A stretch of 46,765 nucleotides of DNA from Actinobaculum sp. oral taxon 183 str. F0552. GTDB taxonomy: Bacteria; Actinomycetota; Actinomycetes; Actinomycetales; Actinomycetaceae. Of the stretch, positions 1-8,808 are shown in pieces. Made by a program: the position numbers and the translations under genes. Location of the stretch: assembly GCF_000466165.1 (NCBI RefSeq), contig NZ_KE951411.1:1-46765 (forward strand), written 5' to 3'. Numbering within the stretch: the first letter of the stretch is position 1; every line of letters begins with the position of its first letter. Below the pieces are notes generated by a model, which was not told the origin of the DNA, did no database searches, and worked only from the letters and a program-made list of their open reading frames with translations.

Positions 1-2222
1 CCGGTGCCGGTCGGGGACGGTGCGGGCGAAGCCGGCATGGACGTCGCCGAGGGCGAAGCCGGCGTGGACGTCGCCGAGGGCGAAGCCGGCGTCGCGGAGG
101 CAGATGCAGACGGATCCGTCGGCCGCACCGGTGCGCGCGGCACGAGGACCACGGCCTGGGAGGCGTTCGTCTCCGGCTTCGTGTCGCCCAAGGCGCTCGC
201 CGTGGTCCGCACCGTCTGCCGGACCGTCTGCAGGTCCGTCGGCGTCGCGGAGCGGCTCTCCGACGCCGGCTGGGCGCCTTCCTGCCGGGTCATGCCGAGG
301 ACGCCGTCGACGCCTATCCTCACCGATTCGCCCTTGGCGATCGAGGGGACGGTCCCCTTGAGCTTTCGACGCGCGGGGTCCCAGGCGAGATCGGCCGGGC
401 ACCGGGTCCCGCCGTTCGCCGCGCCGGTCACCGCGCACGTGGGCTTGACCTGGTCTCTGATCGCCACGCCGGAGGGGATCTGCGTCTCCACCGCAACGTT
501 CTCGGCCACGCCGGCGGAGTTGGAGATCACGGCCGAGATGCCCAGGGGCGTCCCGATCTCGGTGCCGGATTGCCGGACGTCGGTGGCGGTGGAGACGTCG
601 TTGCAGGCGATGTACCCCTTGACGGCGTCGCTCGTCCGCGAGGTCAGCGGCTCCCCCGCCTTCGATTCGACGCTCGCGCTGTTGTGGGCTTCGATCTTGG
701 ATCCTCCTGCGCACTCCACCCGCGAATTGACGACCACCCTGAACCTGATGTTGGACTTGGCGGGCAGGAGGACCTCCCTCGCGTCGATCACCTTGCCGTT
801 CACCACGTCGAAGGCCTTGCCGTCGGCCCATTTAGGGCATCGGGCCTGGCCCCTGGAGCTGAGGCAGGAGACCGTCGCCGTGCTGCGCTCGCCCGTCGCG
901 TTGACGACCTTGTACGCGTCGCGGAGGGTGAGGAGGAGGGACTTGGCCCCCGGATTGTCGAGGCTCAGCTCGTAGTGGCGGCCCTGCCCGGTGGCGACCG
1001 TCTCACTGCCCTGCTCTTTCGTGACGGTCACGGGCGAGGTGTCCGACGAGCAGTCGCGGGAGGCGATGTAGCCCACCCTGCTGTCGGTCGTCTGGCCTGC
1101 CACGTCCACGCCCTTTCCCTTGCCGACGAACACCTTGTTGGTCACCGTGATCTTCTGCCCGGCCGTGCACTTGGCCTGGGTTCTGATCGTCACTTTGATG
1201 ACCAATTCCGAGCGGGCCTTCAGCGCGACCCTGCGGTCGAAGATCACCCCGTCCTTGACGGTGAAAGCCTTACCGTCGGCCCACGTCGGGCACGCGTGCC
1301 GTCCCGCGCATTCGACGGTCGCCGTAGTGGTGTCGTCGGCCGCGCCGTCCAGGCTGTAGGTCATCAGCAGCCGGGCGTCGGGAACCGCCACGAAGCCCCG
1401 GTTCTCCACGTGCATGGTGTAGACGCGGTCCTCGCCGGGGGCGGTGGTCTCCTTGTCCTGCCATATCATGGTGAGGATCGACGTCGAGGGGGAATCCAAC
1501 GTCACGGTGTCGGACGCCCGGTTGGAGGACGGATCGGAGTCGGCGACTCCGGCGGGAGGGGCGACGGTCGCCGTCCATCGCGTCGAATTCACGCTCGGGA
1601 AGACGCCCGAGATCCCGACGGTCGCGAACTTGCCCGGAGCGATGCTCGGGATCGTCCCGCTCATCCTCCCGCCTGAGACGACGACGTCCTTGGCGTCGCC
1701 GGCCACGTACTCCAGTTTCGTCGGCGCGGGGTCCATGGCGAAGGCGAAAGTCGCGTTGTTCACCGTGCCGGATCCCCGGTTGTAGATCCTCATCCCGTAC
1801 TGGAAGGTCGCGGTCTGCACTCCCCGGGTGAGGGACCAGTACATGCCCGGTATGAACATCTCCACCGCCAAGTCCGCGGTGTTCGAGGCGGCGGGGGCGC
1901 CCGTCGCGGTGGCAGCGCTCGCAGTCGGCGCTCCGGTCGCATTCTGCGCGGGGGCGCGGCCGGTCGTCCCGGTCCGCGCCGTCGCAGACGAGGGGCTCGC
2001 GGGCGTCGCGGGCGAGGGGGTCCCGGAGGCGGTTCCGTCCGCGGCGGGCGGAGTCGGCGTCGCCGGAGGGGTCTGGGCATGCGCGACTCCGGAAAGGGCC
2101 GTCAGCCCGAGGAGGGACATCGCGATCGCCAGAGTTCTCGCCAGCCGGCTCGCAGCGCCGCGGCGGGCGGTCTTCCGCGACCCTTCCGGTCGGGGTCGGT
2201 TCGTCGTGCGGGACATGGTCAT
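1..2222 (-). CDS. Secreted Cys-rich repeat surface protein, 5' part (partial at left edge)
   Basis: The reading frame is open from an ATG at 2222 to base 1 with no stop, giving at least 740 residues; the C-terminus lies outside the window. GGAGG sits 7 nt before this ATG, which favours it over the in-frame ATG at 2216. The N-terminus has an Arg-rich stretch, a hydrophobic segment around residues 20-40 and an AHAQ-like signal peptidase site, followed by a Thr/Pro/Ala-rich linker. Four beta-rich modules follow. Two of them, about 150 residues apart (near residues 310 and 460), share CPxWADGKAF, four cysteines and a GYIA end motif. The visible C-terminal part is a Pro/Ser/Ala/Thr linker with exact 9-residue repeats, typical of a wall-spanning stalk. 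I infer a cell-surface adhesin-like or DUF11-like protein, probably wall-anchored, but no sorting signal is in view. No specific family is recognised. Confidence 0.75.
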   Translation of the reverse strand, partial: MTMSRTTNRPRPEGSRKTARRGAASRLARTLAIAMSLLGLTALSGVAHAQTPPATPTPPAADGTASGTPSPATPASPSSATARTGTTGRAPAQNATGAPTASAATATGAPAASNTADLAVEMFIPGMYWSLTRGVQTATFQYGMRIYNRGSGTVNNATFAFAMDPAPTKLEYVAGDAKDVVVSGGRMSGTIPSIAPGKFATVGISGVFPSVNSTRWTATVAPPAGVADSDPSSNRASDTVTLDSPSTSILTMIWQDKETTAPGEDRVYTMHVENRGFVAVPDARLLMTYSLDGAADDTTTATVECAGRHACPTWADGKAFTVKDGVIFDRRVALKARSELVIKVTIRTQAKCTAGQKITVTNKVFVGKGKGVDVAGQTTDSRVGYIASRDCSSDTSPVTVTKEQGSETVATGQGRHYELSLDNPGAKSLLLTLRDAYKVVNATGERSTATVSCLSSRGQARCPKWADGKAFDVVNGKVIDAREVLLPAKSNIRFRVVVNSRVECAGGSKIEAHNSASVESKAGEPLTSRTSDAVKGYIACNDVSTATDVRQSGTEIGTPLGISAVISNSAGVAENVAVETQIPSGVAIRDQVKPTCAVTGAANGGTRCPADLAWDPARRKLKGTVPSIAKGESVRIGVDGVLGMTRQEGAQPASESRSATPTDLQTVRQTVRTTASALGDTKPETNASQAVVLVPRAPVRPTDPSASASATPASPSATSTPASPSATSMPASPAPSPTGT
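37..90. repeat. Tandem 27-bp repeat, two copies
   Basis: Units 37-63 and 64-90 differ only at their first base. Read on the minus strand they encode two PASPSATS(T/M) nonapeptides in the Pro/Ser-rich stalk of the surface protein. Such in-frame repeats can vary in copy number. Confidence 0.85.
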
Positions 2223-2443
2223 GCCGGGCCTCCGTGGGTGAGCGACGATTCCAGCCGTGGACTTCCGCGCGTAAAGGGGCCGCGAAGGAGGCTGGAATCC
2301 TTCTAAGAAAGCACACAGGATCCCGGATCCGCGGGCATCATTCCACGGGATGAATGCGACGCCCGCCGAACGCGACCGTCGGACGAGTGCGCTGACGCGC
2401 CCGGCCCCGTTCACCCCCGACGGGTTCGGGCGTACGCCCGCCC

Positions 2444-2482
2444 AGGCCTGACTCCCGCGAACTCGGGGCGGGAGCCAGGCCT
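2444..2482 (-). terminator. Hairpin downstream of pgi
   Basis: Arms 2444-2458 and 2468-2482 pair over 15 positions with one mismatch around a 9-nt loop, about 20 nt past the pgi stop on the minus strand. There is no clear U-run. The rest of 2223-2500 is leader for the surface-protein gene, and I could not assign a promoter in it with confidence. Confidence 0.55.
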
Positions 2483-2500
2483 ACGCTCAGACGGGCGCGC

Positions 2501-4159
2501 TCACGAGCGATTCCGACGGTAGTAGGCGATCAGGCTGGCGGTCGAGGAGTCCTGCTCGGCGAGAGCCGCTTCGTCGCCGCCGATCGCCGGGCCGAGGTCC
2601 TTGGCCATCTGTTTGCCGAGCTCGACGCCCCACTGGTCGTAGGAGTCGATGCCCCACACGCATCCCTGGACGAAGGTGATGTGCTCGTAGAGGGCGATGA
2701 GCTGGCCGAGCACGGACGGGGTGAGCGAGGGGGCCATGATCGAGGTCGTCGGCTTGTTCCCCGGGAAGACGCGCGCGGTGACGATCTCCTCGGCGGTTCC
2801 CTCGGCCCGCACCTCTTCGGCGGTCTTCCCGAAGGCGAGGGCCTTGGTCTGGGCGAAGAAGTTGCCGAGGAACAGTTCGTGCTGGTCCACCCCGTCCTCG
2901 CCCACCAGGGGGTGGGTCGGATTGGCGAAGGCGATGAAGTCAGCGGGGATGAGCTGGGTGCCCTGGTGGATGAGCTGGTAGAAGGCGTGCTGGCCATTGG
3001 TGCCGACCTCGCCCCAGAAGACTTCGCCGGTCGTGGTCGTCGCGTCGGATCCGTCCCAGCGCACGCGTTTGCCGTTCGACTCCATCGTCAGCTGCTGGAG
3101 GTAGGCGGGGAAGCGGTGGAGGTACTGGCTGTAGGGGAGGATCGCGTGGGTGGCGGCGCCGAAGAAGTTCGCGTACCACACGTTGAGCAGCCCCATGAGC
3201 AGCGGGACGTTCCTGTCGGCCGGGGCGGTGGCGAAATGGAGGTCCATGGCACGCAAACCGGCAAGGAAGTCGGTGAAGTTGCTCGGGCCTATGGCGATGG
3301 CCAGCGATGTGCCGATGGCAGAGTCGATGGAGTAGCGGCCCCCCACCCAGTTCCAGAAGCCGAAGGCGTTGACGGGGTCGATCCCGAACTCGGCGACCTT
3401 CTCCAGATTGGTCGAGACGGCGACGAAGTGCTTGGCCACCGCCCCCTCCGCCTCGACGCCCCTGTCGGCCAAGGCGTCGAGGAACCAGGCGCGGCAGGCC
3501 TTCGCATTCGTCAGGGTCTCCAGGGTGGTGAAGGTCTTCGAGGCGACGATGAACAGGACCGTCTCCGGGTCCACTCCGCGCAGCTTCTCCCCCGCGTCCG
3601 AGGGGTCGATGTTCGATATGAACCGGCACTCCAGGCCCTCTTGGACATAGGGCTTGAGCGCCTCGTAGGCCATGACGGGGCCGAGGTCGGATCCGCCGAT
3701 GCCGATGTTGACGATCGTCGTCAGCGGTTTGCCGGTCACGCCGCACCACTGCCCCGAGCGGATCGCCTCGGCGAAGGCGTAGATCCGGTGGAGGACTTCG
3801 TGGACGTCCCCGACGACGTTCTGGCCGTCGACGACGAGGTGGTCTTCGGCGGGACGGCGCAGGGCCGTGTGGAGCACGGCGCGGTCCTCGGTGACGTTGA
3901 TGTGCTCTCCGGCGAACATCGCCGCCCTGCGGGTGGTGATTCCCGTCTGTTCGGCGAGCTGGAGCAGGGCGGCGAGGATGTCCTCGTCGATGTAGTTCTT
4001 GGACAGGTCGACGAACAGGTCGGCGGCCTTGCGGGAGTAGCGTTCGGCGCGTGCGGGATCGTCGGCGAACCTCGCACGGAAGTCTGCGTTGAATCTATGG
4101 AAGAGTTCGGTCAGTCTCGACCAAGCGGGAGTCTGTGTGGCGTCCACGGGTGCGGTCAT
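2501..4159 (-). CDS. pgi: Glucose-6-phosphate isomerase
   Basis: The 552-residue product matches the usual length of bacterial Pgi (about 550). It interconverts glucose 6-phosphate and fructose 6-phosphate in the cytoplasm. Visible family motifs are [38 protein letters not shown] and [11 protein letters not shown]. The ESNGK glutamate is the catalytic base, and a late GKQ lysine is present. The ATG at 4159 (protein begins MTAPVDATQ) is chosen because AAAGGA lies 6 nt upstream; a longer in-frame ORF begins further upstream but without a site. The gene is single, with its own hairpin downstream, and sits next to the pullulanase gene on the same strand, fitting glucan and glucose catabolism. Confidence 0.97.
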   Translation of the reverse strand: MTAPVDATQTPAWSRLTELFHRFNADFRARFADDPARAERYSRKAADLFVDLSKNYIDEDILAALLQLAEQTGITTRRAAMFAGEHINVTEDRAVLHTALRRPAEDHLVVDGQNVVGDVHEVLHRIYAFAEAIRSGQWCGVTGKPLTTIVNIGIGGSDLGPVMAYEALKPYVQEGLECRFISNIDPSDAGEKLRGVDPETVLFIVASKTFTTLETLTNAKACRAWFLDALADRGVEAEGAVAKHFVAVSTNLEKVAEFGIDPVNAFGFWNWVGGRYSIDSAIGTSLAIAIGPSNFTDFLAGLRAMDLHFATAPADRNVPLLMGLLNVWYANFFGAATHAILPYSQYLHRFPAYLQQLTMESNGKRVRWDGSDATTTTGEVFWGEVGTNGQHAFYQLIHQGTQLIPADFIAFANPTHPLVGEDGVDQHELFLGNFFAQTKALAFGKTAEEVRAEGTAEEIVTARVFPGNKPTTSIMAPSLTPSVLGQLIALYEHITFVQGCVWGIDSYDQWGVELGKQMAKDLGPAIGGDEAALAEQDSSTASLIAYYRRNRS

Positions 4160-4408
4160 GATGAATCCTTTCATTCGGATGGGAGCGGGGCCGCCGGAGG
4201 GCAGCCTCGCGCCTCTCACCCCATCCTAAGGCGAACAGCGACGGTATATCGCCGAAATGTCCTGTCCGTCATATTATCCGCCTCCGAGGCCCCGCGCGGA
4301 CGGCCCACGTTGTTCATCCGCTGCGCCGCCGAGTCGATAGTAGCCGAGGGTGCGCATCATGAGCGCCGGCCCGTTGACACGGGGCCGAGGGTGTGTCTCC
4401 GGCGTCTC

Positions 4409-7102
4409 TCACAGCCTCGCACCCGCGCTGGGCAGCGTGAGGACGGCGACCGTGCGTCCGGGGATCGTCACCGTCCCGGTGGCGGCGTCCCACACCGTCG
4501 ACTTGACGACCGGGTCCGTGCCGTGCGCCTGGATCGGCGAGAGCCGATAGGCCTTGCCCCTGCCGCCCTCAATCGTCTCGACGATCGGGCGGGGCGAGGC
4601 GTTGAAGACCACCATGACCCCGTCCAGGGCCGGGTCCAGATCCTCCCCGACGGTGTCGTCGACGACCATGACGAGCAGCCCCAGCGTGGCGTTCGGGCCC
4701 GCATTGGGGAAGGAGACCTTCTGCTGGATCGTCTCGGCCTCCCCGAGGGTGAACAGCGGCGTGCTCCTGCGCAGCGCCAGGAGTTCCAGCGCCTGGCCGT
4801 GGGCGGCGGCGATGTCCTTCGCCCCCGGCTTGTTGGCGGGATTGGCCAGGTAGGGGGACATGGCCTGCCACCGGCTCCGGTTGTCGCGCTCGGGGGGCAG
4901 TCCGACGCCGAAATTCGACTCCTGCCCCGTCCAGTTGATGGCGTTGAACCAGTCGCCGGAGTTGTAGGAGTTGCGGTCCATGGACTTCGAGCGGAGCAAG
5001 TCGGTTCCCGCATGCCAGAACGCGGGGGACTGCCCCAGGGTCACGGTGGCCAGCGAGACGGTGTTCATGCGCACTCGGTCCTCCATCGTCGAGTTCGCGG
5101 GCATCTTCCACATGTTCAGGTCGTAGAGGGTCTCGTTGTCATGGGCATCCACGTAGTTGATGGACTCGTACGGCTGGCTGGCGTAGCCGACCACCTGGCC
5201 GTTGAAGTAGATCTCCGACCCTCGCCTCACGGTGCCGTCGCAGGCCGTGAACCGGTAGTCCCGGAGGTTTCCGGCCAGCCCGACCCTGATGACGTCGGTG
5301 AAGAAGCGCAGCTGGACGGCGTCGCCTCCCGCGATGCCGTTGGGGTCGGTGACCAGGCCGTTGCCGAAGCCCTGCGTGTCGTTCTTCCCGTCGGACTGCG
5401 AGCCGTGGACGGCGTCGCGCAGACGGTCGTTGAACGTCCCGATCCCCGTGCCGTTCATCGCGCCCTGCACGGACGGCGTGAAACGCGAGCCGTTGGCCGT
5501 CGTCCCGAACGACCACCCCTCCCCGTACAGGTACATGCTCTTGCCGTCCACGCCGTCCTCTTCCATGGTCAGGCCGTCCAGCGCAGCGCGGATCCTCTTC
5601 ATGGACTCGACCGAGGTGAACTCCATGAGGTCGAATCGGAAGCCGTCGATCTTGTAGGCCCTGGCCCACGTGAGCAGGGAGTCGATCATGAGGTTCTCGG
5701 CCATGACGTGCTCGGTGGCGAACTCGCCGCAGCAGGGGCTGGTCAGCGTCTGGCCTTCGTATCCGAGACGGTGGTAGTAGCCGGGCACGATCTTCTCGAA
5801 GACGGACTTCGCATCCTGGCCGTAGGCGTAGGTGTGGTTGAAGACGATGTCCTGGACGACCTGGTATCCGGCCTTGTGGAGGTTGCCCACCATCTGGCGG
5901 TATTCGGCCGTGCGGGTCCCGCCGTTCGCCTTGACGGCGTACGATCCCTCCGGGGTCGTGTAGTGGAGGGGGTCGTACCCCCAGTTGAAGGCGTCCACGT
6001 CCGCGACCTTGCCGACGGCGGCCTGCTGTTCCTGCGAGTCGGGCGCCGCATCGGCCGGCACGGCCGCCTTCCGCTGCTCGGCCGGGTCCTCGGGCACCGA
6101 GCCCATGTCGTAGGTGGGCAGAAGGTGCACTGTGTTCATCCCCGCCGCCGCGAGTTCGCGCAGGTAGGCCATCCCGGCCGAGCCCTCGACGCCGAAGGCC
6201 CCGTACTTGCCCCGCAGCCGCCGGGGGACGGTCGCGTCCGTGGCGGAGAAGTCGCGCACGTGCAGCTCCACGATGGCGCGCTCGGCGAAGCCTCCGATCC
6301 GCGGAGCGGGGGTGTCCGCCCACACCTCGGGCATGTAGCGCTCGTCGGCCAGATCGAGGACGACCGATCGCTTGGAGTCGATGGTCAGCCCCACCGAGTT
6401 CGGGTCGGTGACGAGATTGTGCTGGACGGTTCCCGCGATCCGCCTCTGGGCTTCGTCTCCGGGGGTGACGGCGGTGACGGGGATGTAGACCTCGACGTCG
6501 TACAGGTAGGGCTTGTCCCTCCAGGTCGGCCTGCCGGTGAGGGTCCACGAGCCGTCCGATTCGCGCCTCATCGGATGCTCGGTGTACCTCTCCGAGATGG
6601 GGCCCCTGTACAGGCGGAGCGTGACGGACTTGGCGGTAGGCGCCCACAGCGCGAACGAGGGGACGCCGCCGGCGAAGGTCACGCCCTGGGGCCTCAGGCG
6701 CGCCGATTCGGCGTACATCGCGTCGAGGATCCGCGCCGTCTGGAGCGAGGAGAAGGCGACGGGCCTGCCGTCGGGGCCACGCTGGAGGACGACGACCTGC
6801 CCCGTCAGGAGGGCTGCGGCGTCCACGGGTTCGGCGAAGCCCAATGCTCCGAAGTCTTCGCCGTCGAACGTGTAGGCGCCCGTCAGGTAGGGGTCGAGGG
6901 CCTTCTGCCCGGAGGTGATCCCGCCGTCCTTGACCAGCAGCTCGACCGAGCCGTCCGCTCCCGTGACCCTCTCCCCGTCGAGTTCGATCCCCCCTCTGGC
7001 CGCGTAGTACAGCCTGTACGTCGACCCCTGGCGCGTCGGCCAGGCGATCGTGTCCTCGTCGAGCCAGAACCCGATGGCCTGGCCTTCTCCGATAACCGTC
7101 AT
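4409..7102 (-). CDS. pulA: Type I pullulanase (alpha-1,6 debranching enzyme), intracellular
   Basis: The 897-residue product is a GH13 debranching enzyme hydrolysing alpha-1,6 links of pullulan, glycogen or limit dextrins. An N-terminal beta domain is followed by a CBM48-like region (FALWAPTAKSVTLRLY). The catalytic barrel then shows FNWGYDPLHY near residue 375, DIVFNHT near 417, GFRFDLMEF with the nucleophile Asp near 486, YGEGWSF with the acid/base Glu near 525, and VDAHDNET near 651. A small C-terminal beta domain ends the protein. No signal peptide is seen at the ATG at 7102 (MTVIGEGQ), so it likely acts on stored glycogen or imported dextrins. Start choice: GAGG-rich sequence, including GGAGG 11 nt upstream; an in-frame GTG 12 nt upstream is possible. 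The N-terminus is not clearly longer than family norms. Confidence 0.93.
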   Translation of the reverse strand: MTVIGEGQAIGFWLDEDTIAWPTRQGSTYRLYYAARGGIELDGERVTGADGSVELLVKDGGITSGQKALDPYLTGAYTFDGEDFGALGFAEPVDAAALLTGQVVVLQRGPDGRPVAFSSLQTARILDAMYAESARLRPQGVTFAGGVPSFALWAPTAKSVTLRLYRGPISERYTEHPMRRESDGSWTLTGRPTWRDKPYLYDVEVYIPVTAVTPGDEAQRRIAGTVQHNLVTDPNSVGLTIDSKRSVVLDLADERYMPEVWADTPAPRIGGFAERAIVELHVRDFSATDATVPRRLRGKYGAFGVEGSAGMAYLRELAAAGMNTVHLLPTYDMGSVPEDPAEQRKAAVPADAAPDSQEQQAAVGKVADVDAFNWGYDPLHYTTPEGSYAVKANGGTRTAEYRQMVGNLHKAGYQVVQDIVFNHTYAYGQDAKSVFEKIVPGYYHRLGYEGQTLTSPCCGEFATEHVMAENLMIDSLLTWARAYKIDGFRFDLMEFTSVESMKRIRAALDGLTMEEDGVDGKSMYLYGEGWSFGTTANGSRFTPSVQGAMNGTGIGTFNDRLRDAVHGSQSDGKNDTQGFGNGLVTDPNGIAGGDAVQLRFFTDVIRVGLAGNLRDYRFTACDGTVRRGSEIYFNGQVVGYASQPYESINYVDAHDNETLYDLNMWKMPANSTMEDRVRMNTVSLATVTLGQSPAFWHAGTDLLRSKSMDRNSYNSGDWFNAINWTGQESNFGVGLPPERDNRSRWQAMSPYLANPANKPGAKDIAAAHGQALELLALRRSTPLFTLGEAETIQQKVSFPNAGPNATLGLLVMVVDDTVGEDLDPALDGVMVVFNASPRPIVETIEGGRGKAYRLSPIQAHGTDPVVKSTVWDAATGTVTIPGRTVAVLTLPSAGARL

Positions 7103-7706
7103 CCTCTTCCTCACCTCCACCGTCGAAACGTGTGAGACGCATACCCTCGAATGTGTCCGATATGCGGCAAATACCGCGAGCTTACCCGGTGCGTCCGACG
7201 GATGCGCATTGCGCATCCCACACCCCCGCGCGGGGGAGGCATCTGCCCCATAGGTACCACTCTTCCTAGGCTTCGGGCCCACACCCCCACACGGGGAAGA
7301 CATCCCACACGCCTATCCAACGCCTGAAGCCGCGGAGAATTTCCGGCCGGGCCGTCGGCGCCCGGCCGAGTCGAAGCCGGGGCCGGCCGCGGCTGCGCCC
7401 TTCGCGTCGACGTGAACGACCCGATAGCGCGTTCCCCCGGCGGCCTCCGGCCGTGGAAGGTTCTCAGGCCCTCGCCCGGCGCGGCGCAGGGCGAAGGCCC
7501 CTCGTGCTCGCGAGGCGACGGGAGAACGCCGTTTCCGCCCACCGCGAACCGGCCGGTGGAGACGGACGCGAGCGGTCGCCCGGCGCCAGCGGCTGCCTTC
7601 CGCTGCCCGGGCAACGTCGCGGTCGCGCACGATATCGACACGCAATTCCATCCCGCGACCGGATCGGAGTGAAATATCATTTATTTATGCCATAAGAGCT
7701 CAAATG
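7103..7706. other. Gene-free region upstream of pulA
   Basis: Open frames here on both strands are GC-rich and match nothing I recognise. The part next to pulA (7103-7310) holds the pulA leader and two imperfect repeats at 7217-7243 and 7278-7304, listed separately. GC content falls abruptly near 7671, where the AT-rich island begins. No convincing promoter, tRNA or small gene was found. Confidence 0.5.
7217..7304. repeat. Two imperfect 27-nt hairpin repeats, 61 bp period, CRISPR-like
   Basis: Copies at 7217-7243 and 7278-7304 agree at 23 of 27 positions; all four differences are G in the first copy and A in the second. Each contains an inverted C-run/G-run core (CCCCCGCGCGGGGG in the first). 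The start-to-start distance of 61 bp equals a type I-E CRISPR unit (28-29 nt repeat plus 32-33 nt spacer). Read on the minus strand they resemble the GTCTTCCCCG...GGGGGTG form of such repeats, but with a shorter loop. No further copy is seen at one period on either side, and no cas gene is in the window. Confidence 0.45.
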
Positions 7707-7738
7707 AGTTGGTGCGGCAAATATTTGCCGCACCAACT
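7707..7738. terminator. Perfect 32-nt palindrome at the end of the AT-rich operon
   Basis: Arms 7707-7722 and 7723-7738 are exact reverse complements with no spacer, beginning AGTTGGTGCGGCAAAT. It lies about 90 bp past the last gene of the minus-strand island operon and at the step from AT-rich to GC-rich DNA. It probably works as a terminator in either direction, although no long U-run follows. A recombination or protein-binding site is an alternative. Confidence 0.6.
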
Positions 7739-7826
7739 TCGATTCAGCTATGAGTAGTTTCATCGCCTTCGACGGAGGAAAACAAACGATTCATTGCACT
7801 TTATAGCCGAAAATGACAGTTTGCAG

Positions 7827-8138
7827 TCAGGAATGTCCATTTTGTTTTCGAAGACCGTGAAAATTACTTGCTACATCGGAATCCGTTCCTTTTATTATCG
7901 TTCTGGCCTGTTCAGTTGCAGTTCTGTAGTGCTTCAGACGCTCGACGATAGTATCCCGACTATTCTGAAAAGCCGTGGCAGCAGATTCGGCTTTCGCGCT
8001 TAAGCCCGAATTCACCAGCCCATCCTCTGAGGCTCTAATGGCGTTTTCACCGTCAATGCGTTCGACTTGTTCAATAGCCGCGTCCAATTTCCATAAAATG
8101 GATTTTATAGTGGACTCATCGTATCGTAGGATATTCAT
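7827..8138 (-). CDS. Small helical protein, WXG100/LXG-partner-like
   Basis: The 103-residue product begins MNILRYDESTIKSILWKLD. It is predicted by eye to be two long amphipathic helices (about residues 8-30 and 50-85), each with heptad-like hydrophobic spacing, joined by a Gly/Ser turn near 40-48. It has no WXG motif and no strict YxxxD/E motif. AAAGGA lies about 9 nt before the ATG at 8138. It is the third gene of the AT-rich operon, 42 nt after the lipoprotein. Small helical-hairpin proteins accompany type VII secretion toxins as targeting partners, so I infer that role, or a second immunity or chaperone role. The family is not recognised with certainty. Confidence 0.6.
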   Translation of the reverse strand: MNILRYDESTIKSILWKLDAAIEQVERIDGENAIRASEDGLVNSGLSAKAESAATAFQNSRDTIVERLKHYRTATEQARTIIKGTDSDVASNFHGLRKQNGHS

Positions 8139-8180
8139 TTCTTATTTTCCTTTCTTTAGAATTATTTCAAATAATAAATG

Positions 8181-8801
8181 TCATTTATTACTTGTGGCCC
8201 ATGTTTCAGGAGGTTCATTATTTTCATGCCTCCCCGTTGTTCGCAGCCTTTGAGGAATATTTTCAGTGCCTTTGGGCCATTCATCATAAAGTTTACCTTT
8301 AACGCATGGTGTTTCAATTTGAATTATGCTTCTTTTTAAATATGAAATATAAATGCGTGCACCTTTAGGATGAGAAAATACCGCAGACGCGCCACCGGGT
8401 TCACTTATATCGGGTTTAGGTGCATTAAAACCGTAAGGTTGTGCTATTTCATGCATTTTATTTATGGCAGCCTGCCAATTCTGCCGAGTGAACGGCCCTG
8501 CAGAAGCCAGACGATACGCTTCCGACGTATAACCGATGGGACAATCGATATGAAAGTTTTCCTCCACCTGTGCCTGAACGGACTGTGGAACCCACTCCCC
8601 TACACCGAAATCACGCGTCAGAACATCATAAAACGATAAAAGAAGATTTACCGTTCTATAACGTGCCTCTACTATGGATAAACTGCTTATATTTTTATGT
8701 ACGTGCCTATCAGTTATATAATCGTCTGATTTGTTCATACAACTTCCTAAGAGTGATATTATAGAATATATTGCAATCAATTTGAACAATTTCAGCTGCA
8801 T
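8181..8801 (-). CDS. Lipoprotein, candidate immunity protein for the adjacent hydrolase
   Basis: The 206-residue product has a short basic and hydrophobic N-terminus and a lipobox (LLGSC, Cys21), so it should be a membrane-anchored lipoprotein facing outside. The mature part is soluble with no family I recognise. Its ATG at 8801 lies 7 nt after the stop of the upstream hydrolase gene, and the hydrolase TGA is part of its GAGGA ribosome binding site, indicating translational coupling. An extracellular lipoprotein encoded directly behind a putative secreted lipase is the arrangement known for TslA and its immunity lipoprotein TilA in Staphylococcus. The immunity role here is inference from context. 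The gene is AT-rich, unlike the genes flanking the island. Confidence 0.65.
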   Translation of the reverse strand: MQLKLFKLIAIYSIISLLGSCMNKSDDYITDRHVHKNISSLSIVEARYRTVNLLLSFYDVLTRDFGVGEWVPQSVQAQVEENFHIDCPIGYTSEAYRLASAGPFTRQNWQAAINKMHEIAQPYGFNAPKPDISEPGGASAVFSHPKGARIYISYLKRSIIQIETPCVKGKLYDEWPKGTENIPQRLRTTGRHENNEPPETWATSNK

Positions 8802-8808
8802 ATAGTCC

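Noticed and set aside
2681-7135. A 1484-residue plus-strand open frame
   Set aside because: It runs antisense to pgi and pulA, whose families are unmistakable; long antisense frames are expected at this GC content and codon bias.
7111-7680. Open frames of 80-190 residues between pulA and the AT-rich island
   Set aside because: No recognisable protein features, and they cross the sharp GC step and the repeats; one would share bases with the pulA leader.
8155-8180. A second small gene in the gap between lipoprotein and helical protein
   Set aside because: The gap is only 42 nt and serves as leader with AAAGGA for the helical protein.
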